From Bolinopsis microptera (taxonomy: Eukaryota > Ctenophora > Tentaculata > Lobata > Bolinopsidae): 64,000 nt of DNA. Each line of letters opens with the position of its first letter. The first letter of the stretch is position 1. The notes beneath the pieces are model-generated. The model saw only the letters and a program-made list of their open reading frames with translations, made no database searches and was not told the origin of the DNA. Location of the stretch: contig NC_087072.1 of the NCBI RefSeq assembly GCF_026151205.1, forward strand, positions 3,491,375 to 3,555,374, given 5' to 3'. Shown here in pieces: positions 36,401 to 38,780 of this stretch. Both the position numbers and the translations under genes were made by a program.

Positions 36401-37963
36401 TTCTTGATATCAGCACCCCAGTAGTCGACATTATCCTCGACACACACTTGGAATCTCCCTAAAATATTACCCATTACGAACTGAATTTCCTTTCTTTTAA
36501 TAGGATTAAATGAACAATTCTCAAGCATAAATGAATCGGTGATAAATAATAAAATTTTCTTTTCTCTCAAAAAAAATTTCTTTTCTCAACAAGTCCCCAG
36601 CATAAATGAACAAGTCCAATAATCAGTATTTCCCGCAATCAGCCAACGAACGAATTTCAAAAAGTTCCAATTAAATCTTTACAACATTGGCAGAATATTT
36701 TCTTTCATCATCAGTACCTAATAAAGATAAGATTAGTACTCCAAGCTCCCAGCATAAATGAACAAGTTCCCATCATAAATGAACAAGTCCCCGGCATAAA
36801 TGAACAAGTAACCAGCATAAATGAACAATTAACCAGCATAAATGAACAAGTAACCAGCATAAATGAACTATTAACCAGCATAAATGAACAAGCAACCAGC
36901 ATAAATGAACAAGTGAACCTGCACATGCAAGAATGGGCTTAGTAGTTTTTGGTAGTTTTGAGATAAACGGGAAAAACTATCCCATTTCTTCAGGTATATT
37001 TTTGGTCTACGTTACCTATCCCACAGAATGTTCTATAAATGGGTGGGCCAAGTTACGTAGACCAAATCAGTTTATTGGAAATAAGTTGGGTCAAGTAACT
37101 TGCCCATATCACCCTGCTTTTAAAAAGGAGTGAAGACCAAAAAAGTGTAATTACTTCGTGGGCTATGTTAGCTAGCCCATTCTTGACCTGCATATCTTAG
37201 GTGGAAGTCGACATCCGTGTTATACTTATATAGCCCGTTATTGAATTCTACAAAAAAAACTGATTTTACAAAAACATGCTTAAATTTACTTCAAATTTTA
37301 CATGCAGATGCGTCTATGGATCCTAATGATTTCTAGCCACAGAATGAGAAAATGAGCCAAGTTACTTGGCCCATTGTTGCATGTGCAGGTTAAAGTCACG
37401 ACCGTAAAATGAAGAGTCTAAATTAAATGGCAGCTTAATGACATACCGCATAATGAAACATCCACTTCTCCGAACCCTGTGAAATTGGATGATTAGCTAT
37501 TGGCAACTCATAGAGGGACTAGAGAGTTATAGAGACCTGATACCAGACTGGATGACACTTAGTCTGGTCAGTTATGGATATTTACCTGCATTTCATAGTA
37601 GATGGCTGAAAAAATTTTTGGGGGCCCTTTAAGGTCTTTAGAACCGAAAAAACTTCGGAGCCCTAAAATTCAGACTGGGAAAATCGCCCGTTTGGACACG
37701 CATTTCGTGATTTAGTATTCTCTGCTGTTGGGCCATCCTTTGGGATGTGGAGCTAAGTCTGGTTTCTATACTTAGGGGTCGTTCACATATTACGTAATCA
37801 ATATTTTGGAATTTTTTCCCTTTTTTCCCTGGAAACACTTTTCCTTACGTTTGTTGCTACCCTGATCATTATGAGCCGAAATTATTGTTATGATATCCGG
37901 CCAAGCACCTTTCAAACTACATAATTAAGTTATAGTCGGATGTCCGATCAATTTCTCCCCTCC

Positions 37964-38004
<41 letters not shown>

Positions 38005-38780
38005 TAATCAACCGTAAGCATTCGGAACACCCCCCCCCCCTCGGCTGATTACGTAATATGTGAACGACCCCTTATTATACAATTTATCATGCCATAAGTA
38101 TCACATTATGGCACTATGTAAAAGGGGATCGTTGCTAGCGTCAAAACTGTTTTAACCCTGCCTTAGTCAGTTGAAAGTCTGATAGCATATGTTCCGTTTG
38201 ATTTGACCAAACTAATGCCTTTCATTGCTTTATGATCACTTTCTCGATCTTCGGCTTCCTCGTTCACATCTTTGTAGTTATTATTTACATCCACATCTTG
38301 TAAAGTTTACACTAAAATGTAGGACCGAGGTGGTCGAATACAAAATTGTTTTTAAAAAGCAGGTATTAATGCACGATAATCCATTTGAGAAAGATCACCT
38401 GTCTCAAATCGCCATCTAGCGCTATATAGCGCTAGATGGCGTCTTTGGATCCTAATGACTTTGGATCCTAATGACTTCTAGCCACAGAAAAAATGAGCCA
38501 AGTTACTTGGCCCATTGTTGCATGTGCAGGTTCAAATGTTCCCATGACTGTTGTCTTGTGCCGTACCATAAGCAAGTTCCATAACTTACCTTATATTACT
38601 CTCAACAAAATATTAAGCACTCATGTTACAAGACATTTAAAATAGTTAACAATTACCTCCAGCCGGTGGGGGTCCAAGTTGGGGTGGTAGTTCTACCTCC
38701 AGTTCTACTGAAGTGAAGGAGAGAACCTTGCTGACCAGCAGCAAGGCTAGTAGAGAACAGCCCCGGAATATTAGTCTCAT
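1..38780 (-). CDS. Giant secreted multi-lectin mosaic protein (77 exons, 3' end outside window)
   Basis: One minus-strand gene traced exon by exon from an ATG at 38780 with a signal peptide to the left edge, where it is still open. I placed 77 exons; every internal exon has an AG acceptor and GT donor, and all 76 junction phases are compatible. Exon lengths sum to about 20.2 kb (over 6,700 residues). The domain order is apple, Cys/Trp repeats, Cys-rich and Pro/His modules, kringles, then 26 F-type lectin domains with bulb-type lectin, galectin, apple and an unrecognised domain interspersed. No other start exon and no stop-containing terminal exon was found between modules, which favours one transcript over a cluster. 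Three exons carry one-base frameshifts. The inferred role is secreted or matrix carbohydrate recognition. An alternative is several genes whose terminal exons I missed; transcript data would decide. Module details are in separate entries. Confidence 0.8.
569..1106 (-). CDS. Exons 75-76: F-type lectin domain 25
   Basis: Two exons, 968..1106 (phase 1 in, 2 out) and 569..861 (phase 2 in, 1 out). Exon 75 gives [12 protein letters not shown] and AVDGN; exon 76 gives [33 protein letters not shown] and LAEVQVFG. The conserved His is kept, but the R-x-D-x4-R site reads [10 protein letters not shown], so the Asp and both vicinal Cys are lost. Canonical fucose binding is doubtful in this copy. Confidence 0.8.
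1246..1467 (-). CDS. Exon 74: apple/PAN domain
   Basis: A single symmetric phase 1-1 exon following galectin 4. It carries the PAN/apple pattern: an opening Cys in [16 protein letters not shown], two Cys in [16 protein letters not shown], the core NGNCFLK, and a closing SGLKRCYKG. Apple domains bind protein or carbohydrate partners. The usual FTF/FTY motif reads FSL here. It is the last of four galectin-apple pairs in the gene. Confidence 0.82.
1468..1840 (-). other. Intron 73, no recognised content
   Basis: Spacer between the galectin 4 and apple exons. I see no repeat, RNA gene or reading frame of note in it. Confidence 0.6.
1841..2683 (-). CDS. Exons 71-73: galectin domain 4
   Basis: Exons 2535..2683, 2102..2281 and 1841..1949 (phases 1-0, 0-0, 0-1) encode one galectin carbohydrate-recognition domain. 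The first gives [16 protein letters not shown]; the second gives [15 protein letters not shown] and DWKWAGEVR; the third closes with a [13 protein letters not shown] segment. The sugar-contacting His, Asn, Arg, second Asn, Trp, Glu and Arg of the family can all be matched, so this is the best preserved binding site of the four galectins. Galectins bind beta-galactosides. Having one inside a secreted mosaic with a signal peptide is unusual, since classical galectins leave cells without one. Confidence 0.82.
2902..3396 (-). CDS. Exon 70: F-type lectin domain 24
   Basis: Whole domain in one phase 1-1 exon. Visible parts are a GGSSG linker, [51 protein letters not shown], and [11 protein letters not shown]. 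The His and vicinal Cys are present. The spacing after R-Q-D is one residue longer than the canonical R-x-D-x4-R. It ends in a Tyr/Asn linker ([12 protein letters not shown]) that leads into galectin 4, the same arrangement as exons 44, 55 and 63. Confidence 0.85.
3575..4242 (-). CDS. Exons 68-69: F-type lectin domain 23
   Basis: Exons 4110..4242 (phase 1-2) and 3575..3855 (phase 2-1). Motifs are [67 protein letters not shown] and LAELQVFG (each shown separately). The first-site His is replaced in STSTLNKG and the R-x-D spacing is one longer than usual. The intron before exon 68 hosts the nested receptor gene on the other strand. Confidence 0.82.
4443..4513. repeat. Tandem repeat, ~17-18 bp unit
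   Basis: Four imperfect copies of a unit built on CTCAAACCGCTTAAATT lie side by side within intron 67, upstream of the receptor gene. There are no coding consequences. Confidence 0.8.
4822..5807 (+). CDS. Orphan class A GPCR nested in the lectin gene (one apparent frameshift)
   Basis: Single-exon seven-transmembrane receptor. The ATG at 4822 opens an N-terminus with two N-glycosylation sequons (NGT, NST) and TM1. At 4921-4926 one base is missing, exactly where the TM1 Gly-Asn motif should be; the frame then stays open from about 4927 to the stop at 5807. Later landmarks are [12 protein letters not shown] (TM2), a Cys before TM3, LHDPLRAR in loop 2, a [13 protein letters not shown]5, and NPIIYF (NPxxY) in TM7. 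The DRY position reads SKL, as I recall for cnidarian orphan receptors. No ligand can be assigned. It is transcribed against the host gene. If the deletion is real the receptor is a pseudogene; sequencing error is as likely. Confidence 0.8.
5983..6204 (-). CDS. Exon 67: apple/PAN domain
   Basis: Phase 1-1 exon after galectin 3. It shows [43 protein letters not shown] and SGLKSCYQG, the full apple cysteine and aromatic pattern. It is closest to the apple exon at 9555-9773, with which it shares the CWIKRPGHN core. Its end lies close to the 3' flank of the antisense receptor gene. Confidence 0.85.
6340..7050 (-). CDS. Exons 64-66: galectin domain 3
   Basis: Exons 6902..7050, 6604..6783 and 6340..6460 (phases 1-0, 0-0, 0-1). 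Motifs are [46 protein letters not shown], and a last exon with [16 protein letters not shown]. The trademark H-x-N-x-R becomes HIAGR, losing the first Asn, while the second Asn, Trp and Glu remain. Galactoside binding may be weakened or altered. Confidence 0.8.
7167..7631 (-). CDS. Exon 63: F-type lectin domain 22
   Basis: Complete domain in one phase 1-1 exon: [68 protein letters not shown], and LPEVQVYG followed by a Tyr-containing linker into galectin 3. The vicinal Cys and the last Arg of the fucose site are missing, so this copy is probably structural or of changed specificity. Confidence 0.82.
7779..8755 (-). CDS. Exons 61-62: F-type lectin domains 20 and 21 (frameshift in 20)
   Basis: Exon 61 (8183..8755) holds domain 20 and the N-terminal third of domain 21; exon 62 (7779..8077) completes domain 21. 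Domain 20 has [17 protein letters not shown] and HNRRDSAQ, then a one-base deletion in the T run at 8515-8518 leads to a stop at about 8475. One frame over, [19 protein letters not shown] and [10 protein letters not shown] continue without stops to the donor at 8183, and the exon length fits the required phase only if one base is restored. Domain 21 keeps SVSHT and [10 protein letters not shown], a complete fucose site. Confidence 0.78.
8515..8518 (-). other. Apparent one-base deletion in lectin exon 61
   Basis: A run of four T (A on the coding strand) where five would keep the frame. Exon 61 is 573 bp although phases 1 in and 2 out demand 3n+1. Lectin homology continues cleanly in the next frame. 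Either a homopolymer sequencing error or an inactivating mutation. Confidence 0.8.
8893..9431 (-). CDS. Exons 59-60: F-type lectin domain 19
   Basis: Exons 9299..9431 (phase 1-2) and 8893..9170 (phase 2-1). Motifs are [80 protein letters not shown], and VAEVQVYG. The His is kept, but the site reads NRMDTAQEE with no vicinal Cys and no final Arg. It follows an apple exon, as domains 13, 23 and 25 do. Confidence 0.83.
9555..9773 (-). CDS. Exon 58: apple/PAN domain
   Basis: Phase 1-1 exon directly after galectin 2: [43 protein letters not shown], and SAFKSCYTG. All apple cysteines visible in the sister copies are present. Confidence 0.85.
9906..10530 (-). CDS. Exons 56-57: galectin domain 2
   Basis: Exons 10382..10530 (phase 1-0) and 9906..10209 (phase 0-1). 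The last two galectin exons of the sister copies are fused here. Motifs are [52 protein letters not shown], and a C-terminus with [16 protein letters not shown]. The H-x-N-x-R and second Asn are intact. The Trp-Glu region reads KWLYEK with a changed loop and an insertion before it. Confidence 0.82.
10682..12135 (-). CDS. Exons 54-55: F-type lectin domains 16, 17 and 18
   Basis: Exon 54 (11033..12135, phase 1-0) is the largest lectin exon. It encodes two complete domains and two thirds of a third; exon 55 (10682..10892) finishes domain 18. Fused exons imply intron loss. Domain 16 has SVTHT and [10 protein letters not shown] (R-x-D-x4-R kept, Cys pair lost). Domain 17 has SVSYS and NRKEAATR (site lost). 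Domain 18 has [11 protein letters not shown] with one extra residue. All three keep AVDGN, NWWxV and the closing EVQVFG; exon 55 ends in a YYLNNRGS linker into galectin 2. Confidence 0.85.
12274..13474 (-). CDS. Exons 50-53: F-type lectin domains 14 and 15
   Basis: Exons 13283..13474, 12804..13176, 12538..12673 and 12274..12421 (phases 1-1, 1-2, 2-0, 0-1). Domain 14 is split by an extra intron inside VDLEG; it has SVTHT and [10 protein letters not shown], a full site, and ends EVQVFGTGG. Domain 15 starts in the tail of exon 51 with [18 protein letters not shown]. Its site is lost ([15 protein letters not shown]) and it ends LAEVQVYG. Confidence 0.83.
13615..14159 (-). CDS. Exons 48-49: F-type lectin domain 13
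   Basis: Exons 14021..14159 (phase 1-2) and 13615..13901 (phase 2-1). Visible motifs are [65 protein letters not shown] and LAEVQVYG. The conserved His is replaced (SVMSTL) and WW becomes FF in the middle strand, so canonical fucose binding is unlikely. Confidence 0.83.
14281..14505 (-). CDS. Exon 47: apple/PAN domain
   Basis: Phase 1-1 exon after galectin 1: [44 protein letters not shown], and SGLKRCFYG. Complete apple pattern, and the first of the four galectin-apple pairs in transcription order. Confidence 0.86.
14697..15274 (-). CDS. Exons 45-46: galectin domain 1
   Basis: Exons 14946..15274 (phase 1-0) and 14697..14805 (phase 0-1). The first two galectin exons of the sister copies are fused here. 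Motifs are [50 protein letters not shown], and a final [12 protein letters not shown]. The family's His, Asn, Arg, second Asn, Trp and Glu are all present. Confidence 0.85.
15422..15898 (-). CDS. Exon 44: F-type lectin domain 12
   Basis: Complete domain in one phase 1-1 exon: [83 protein letters not shown], and a [12 protein letters not shown] linker into galectin 1. His and vicinal Cys are kept; the Arg spacing is one longer than canonical. Confidence 0.87.
16022..17013 (-). CDS. Exons 42-43: F-type lectin domains 10 and 11
   Basis: Exon 42 (16331..17013, phase 1-0) encodes domain 10 and two thirds of domain 11; exon 43 (16022..16169) closes domain 11. Domain 10 has [16 protein letters not shown] and [10 protein letters not shown], a full fucose site. 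Domain 11 has SIAYTG and NRKGAESY, a lost site. The exon pair is a diverged duplicate of exons 26-27 and 34-35. Confidence 0.85.
17173..18340 (-). CDS. Exons 39-41: unrecognised domain copy 2 plus F-type lectin domain 9
   Basis: Exon 39 (17737..18340, phase 1-2) begins with a ~155-residue domain I do not recognise (landmarks [52 protein letters not shown]) and runs without a break into a fucolectin start ([18 protein letters not shown]). Exons 40 (17433..17562) and 41 (17173..17320) complete that lectin: [23 protein letters not shown] and LAEVQVYG, a full fucose site. The unknown domain has two Cys and a beta-rich look and is also found in exon 31. Confidence 0.8.
18454..19572 (-). CDS. Exons 36-38: F-type lectin domain 8 plus bulb-type mannose lectin 2
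   Basis: Exons 19313..19572 (1-0), 18800..19177 (0-0) and 18454..18622 (0-1). Domain 8 has [33 protein letters not shown] and LAEVQVFG, with an intact site. It passes directly into a bulb-type (B_lectin, monocot mannose-binding) domain. This carries three Q-x-D-x-N-x-V-x-Y signatures: [18 protein letters not shown] (across the exon 37/38 junction) and QNDGNMVYY. In this family each such motif can hold one mannose. Confidence 0.85.
19693..20708 (-). CDS. Exons 34-35: F-type lectin domains 6 and 7
   Basis: Exon 34 (20011..20708) encodes domain 6 and most of domain 7; exon 35 (19693..19840) closes it. Domain 6 has [13 protein letters not shown], but its site is replaced ([11 protein letters not shown]). 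Domain 7 has [13 protein letters not shown] and NRRDSGQNR, which keeps R-x-D-x4-R without the Cys pair, and ends MAEVQVYG. Confidence 0.85.
20894..20908 (-). pseudogene. Possible remnant of an F-type lectin 3' exon end
   Basis: On the minus strand this intronic spot reads VQVFG followed by a consensus donor (G|GTAAGA), exactly as at the end of real lectin exons. The upstream coding sequence and acceptor are missing. The neighbouring intron sequence is shared with the intron at about 24500-24590, so this looks like exon debris left by block duplication. Confidence 0.4.
21013..22159 (-). CDS. Exons 31-33: unrecognised domain copy 1 plus F-type lectin domain 5
   Basis: Exon 31 (21556..22159, phase 1-2) carries the first copy of the unrecognised ~155-residue domain ([56 protein letters not shown]), then a lectin start ([28 protein letters not shown]). 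Exons 32 (21301..21436) and 33 (21013..21160) complete lectin domain 5. Its site is altered: His is gone (STSSTKK) and the segment reads [10 protein letters not shown]. The domain ends LAELEVYG. Confidence 0.8.
22280..23351 (-). CDS. Exons 28-30: F-type lectin domain 4 plus bulb-type mannose lectin 1
   Basis: Exons 23092..23351 (1-0), 22617..22982 (0-0) and 22280..22448 (0-1). Lectin domain 4 has [34 protein letters not shown] and LAEVQVFG. The bulb-type lectin that follows has a decayed first site ([10 protein letters not shown]) and two intact Q-x-D-x-N-x-V-x-Y motifs (QSDGNMVLY across the exon junction, and QDDNNMVFY). Same architecture as exons 36-38. Confidence 0.85.
23486..24446 (-). 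CDS. Exons 26-27: F-type lectin domains 2 and 3
   Basis: Exon 26 (23752..24446, phase 1-0) encodes domain 2 and two thirds of domain 3; exon 27 (23486..23633) closes domain 3. Domain 2 has [16 protein letters not shown] and [10 protein letters not shown]. Domain 3 has [13 protein letters not shown] and NRRDCCQEK. Both keep the His and R-x-D-x4-[RK] residues and the vicinal Cys. Ends MAEVQVFG. Confidence 0.86.
24594..25243 (-). CDS. Exons 23-25: F-type lectin domain 1
   Basis: First fucolectin of the array, in the three-exon form (25114..25243, phase 1-2; 24872..25001, phase 2-0; 24594..24741, phase 0-1) that is probably ancestral. It has [59 protein letters not shown] and LAEVEVYG. A full fucose site is present. 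Confidence 0.86.
25343..26140 (-). CDS. Exons 20-22: second Cys/Trp repeat block, 3' part
   Basis: Exon 20 (25961..26140) has [17 protein letters not shown] and one [11 protein letters not shown] signature. Exon 21 (25596..25826) has two: [11 protein letters not shown] and [11 protein letters not shown]. Exon 22 (25343..25408) is a short basic linker rich in Arg/Lys. All are symmetric phase 1 exons and pair one for one with exons 5, 6 and 7 of the first block. The module is not one I can name; conserved Cys, Trp and acidic Asp-Asn suggest a small disulfide-linked or metal-binding repeat. Confidence 0.8.
26588..27722. repeat. Kringle cassette copy 2 (direct repeat of 30004-31248)
   Basis: Exons and introns of the kringle, the poly-C tract with its flanks, and a trailing set of GCGGTAAATC(T/G)G-like repeats are all shared with 30004-31248 at high identity, introns included. 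The duplication is therefore recent compared with the lectin-domain duplications. Confidence 0.8.
26856..27527 (-). CDS. Exons 17-19: kringle domain 2
   Basis: Exons 27398..27527 (phase 1-2), 27071..27118 (2-2) and 26856..26932 (2-1) join to a standard kringle: [47 protein letters not shown] and GAWCYN, ending [10 protein letters not shown]. All six kringle cysteines are placed as expected. Kringles bind proteins or lysine-like ligands in extracellular proteins. This copy lies within the segment bounded by inverted repeats at 26224-28662, and the parallel block at 35-36 kb lacks it. Confidence 0.88.
28043..28409. mobile_element. Small inverted-repeat element (MITE-like), nested
   Basis: Ends match as an imperfect inverted repeat beginning CATAGTTGGTTC at 28043 and finishing GAACCAACTATG at 28409. 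The interior is AT-rich with repeated GCACTTT/ACGCAC words and no coding capacity. It lies inside the larger kringle-bearing segment. Confidence 0.6.
28725..29263 (-). CDS. Exons 15-16: second Cys/Trp repeat block, 5' part
   Basis: Exon 15 (29096..29263) has [16 protein letters not shown] and [13 protein letters not shown]. Exon 16 (28725..28970) has [36 protein letters not shown] and [11 protein letters not shown]. Both are symmetric phase 1 exons and nearly identical to exons 3 and 4 of the first block, which is good evidence for duplication of a whole run of exons. Function unknown. Confidence 0.82.
29449..29910 (-). CDS. Exon 14: Cys-rich module fused to an apple/PAN domain
   Basis: One phase 1-1 exon. 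The N-terminal half is the Cys-rich module ([50 protein letters not shown]) with eight or more cysteines. The second half is an apple domain ([57 protein letters not shown]). The apple half is the sister of exon 2. Elsewhere in the gene the two modules sit in separate exons, so an intron was lost or never gained here. Confidence 0.85.
30004..31248. repeat. Kringle cassette copy 1 (direct repeat of 26588-27722)
   Basis: Same exon, intron and poly-C layout as the copy at 26588-27722, including the GGTAAATCGG-type repeats at the upstream side. Unlike copy 2, I see no inverted terminal repeats bounding it. Confidence 0.78.
30279..31022 (-). CDS. Exons 11-13: kringle domain 1
   Basis: Exons 30893..31022 (phase 1-2), 30566..30613 (2-2) and 30279..30358 (2-1). 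They join to [52 protein letters not shown], and [10 protein letters not shown]. The six kringle cysteines are all there. It sits between two Cys-rich exons (10 and 14). It differs from kringle 2 by one extra Gly codon and a few substitutions. Confidence 0.88.
31363..31590 (-). CDS. Exon 10: Cys-rich module (intact copy)
   Basis: Phase 1-1 exon encoding [50 protein letters not shown], then a short proline linker ([12 protein letters not shown]). Similar CPxSHPxxYYNG modules are, as I recall, common in cnidarian and other invertebrate extracellular proteins; their function is not established. Confidence 0.82.
31778..32040 (-). CDS. Exon 9: Cys-rich module (one-base frameshift in its proline linker)
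   Basis: Same Cys-rich module as exons 8, 10 and 14, intact through CPHGRCQS. In the linker, at about 31847-31850, one base is missing compared with the matching place in exon 8 (33150-33157). The frame then hits a TAG, while the next frame continues as proline-rich sequence to the donor at 31778. The exon is 263 bp although a phase 1-1 exon needs a multiple of three. Confidence 0.75.
31847..31850 (-). other. Apparent one-base deletion in lectin exon 9
   Basis: The coding strand reads CCTAAGACGG where exon 8 has CCTGATGACGG. The missing base sends the frame into a stop within the linker. Confidence 0.7.
32229..33343 (-). CDS. Exon 8: Cys-rich module with a long Pro/His repeat tail
   Basis: The exon opens with the Cys-rich module ([42 protein letters not shown]). 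It continues as about 23 copies of a 13-residue unit, [13 protein letters not shown] with F/L variation, and ends GPPHRPVGG at the donor. The tail should be extended, polyproline-like and rich in paired His, a possible metal- or pH-sensitive spacer. A one-base deletion at 32627-32630 breaks the frame (stop near 32613), yet the repeat is perfectly in register in the next frame to the donor. Confidence 0.78.
32250..33150. repeat. 39-bp minisatellite encoding the Pro/His tail
   Basis: About 23 tandem copies of a 39-bp G-rich (plus strand) unit beginning GGATGAGGGGGTAAAGGTCC, with alternating GAGGAGG/GAGGGGG and CTAGAGG/CAAAAGG variants. The unit is a multiple of three, so several frames on both strands stay open. 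Variants recur in higher-order blocks, which suggests unequal exchange of several units at a time. Confidence 0.9.
32627..32630 (-). other. Apparent one-base deletion in the exon 8 repeat
   Basis: This unit has a run of four G where the equivalent units have five. It is the only break in an otherwise in-register repeat of about 900 bp. Confidence 0.8.
33344..34712. other. Intron 7
   Basis: Contains the inverted-repeat element at 33602-34082, a ~40-bp word near 33537-33577 that recurs inverted at 38534-38575, and AT-rich sequence. No coding content seen. Confidence 0.6.
33602..34082. mobile_element. Non-autonomous DNA transposon-like element
   Basis: Ends are inverted copies: CTTAGTGGGTCAATACGT on the left and ACGTATTGACCAACTAAG on the right, with one mismatch. 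Just inside both ends are runs of GTACGCGTACC / GGTGCGGGTGCG words, also in inverted arrangement. No transposase frame. Confidence 0.65.
34713..36104 (-). CDS. Exons 3-7: first Cys/Trp repeat block
   Basis: Five symmetric phase 1 exons: 35937..36104, 35580..35825, 35278..35457, 34892..35122 and 34713..34772. Together they carry six copies of a signature [D/E]P-x-x-[HS]-[ST]-W-x-D-N-[FY]-x-C, for example [22 protein letters not shown] and [11 protein letters not shown]. Each is preceded by a Trp/Phe strand such as FKWSNHG or [10 protein letters not shown] and a G-x-x-C. Exon 7 is a short linker, [19 protein letters not shown] cannot name the domain. Order and sequence match exons 15, 16, 20, 21 and 22. 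Confidence 0.82.
36216..36458 (-). CDS. Exon 2: apple/PAN domain
   Basis: Phase 1-1 exon. It has [53 protein letters not shown], and a final NLNCKNYG. A complete apple pattern of Cys with FTF and CWLK cores, and the first folded domain after the signal peptide. Confidence 0.87.
36746..36914. repeat. Tandem repeat, ~21-bp unit
   Basis: About eight copies of a unit close to AACCAGCATAAATGAACAAGT, with two more stray copies near 36590-36620. In intron 1. Confidence 0.85.
36915..38533. mobile_element. Inverted-repeat element(s), nested
   Basis: The left end has AACCTGCACATGCAA-x-AATGGGC at about 36915. Its inverted counterpart GCCCATTGTTGCATGTGCAGG occurs twice, ending at about 37393 and 38533. 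Both right ends are preceded by the same stretch (CTAGCCACAGAA, AAATGAGCCAAGTTACTTGG), so one copy is a duplicated end. The MITE at 37775-38071 lies inside the longer version. Confidence 0.55.
37775..38071. mobile_element. MITE with perfect 26-bp inverted ends (PIF/Harbinger- or ISL2EU-like)
   Basis: Starts GGGGTCGTTCACATATTACG and ends with its exact reverse complement over 26 bp, flanked both sides by TTA as a possible 3-bp target duplication. The interior has a run of 39 C at 37965-38003. Decayed relatives lie in the kringle cassettes (near 26590-26720 and 30004-30130). No coding capacity. Confidence 0.8.
38657..38780 (-). CDS. Exon 1: start codon and signal peptide of the giant lectin gene
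   Basis: The ATG at 38780 opens MRLIFRGC, followed by a hydrophobic core (SLLALLLV), a small-residue cleavage region and a short acidic/proline linker ([13 protein letters not shown]) that ends at a GGTAAT donor in phase 1. This is a textbook secretion signal and the only one found in the whole exon chain. A good acceptor (TATTTCACAG) just upstream at about 38786-38795 suggests a further 5' untranslated exon to the right. Confidence 0.85.

Larger units (their letters stand above)
36459..38656. other. Intron 1, transposon-rich
   Basis: A 2.2 kb intron holding a 21-bp tandem array (36746-36914), an inverted-repeat element starting at 36915, and a MITE with a long poly-C tract (37775-38071). 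No exon candidates recognised. Confidence 0.65.

Noticed and set aside
36746..36914. CRISPR-like array of short repeats
   Set aside because: Units are contiguous with no unique spacers, and the DNA is eukaryotic and intronic. It is an ordinary minisatellite.
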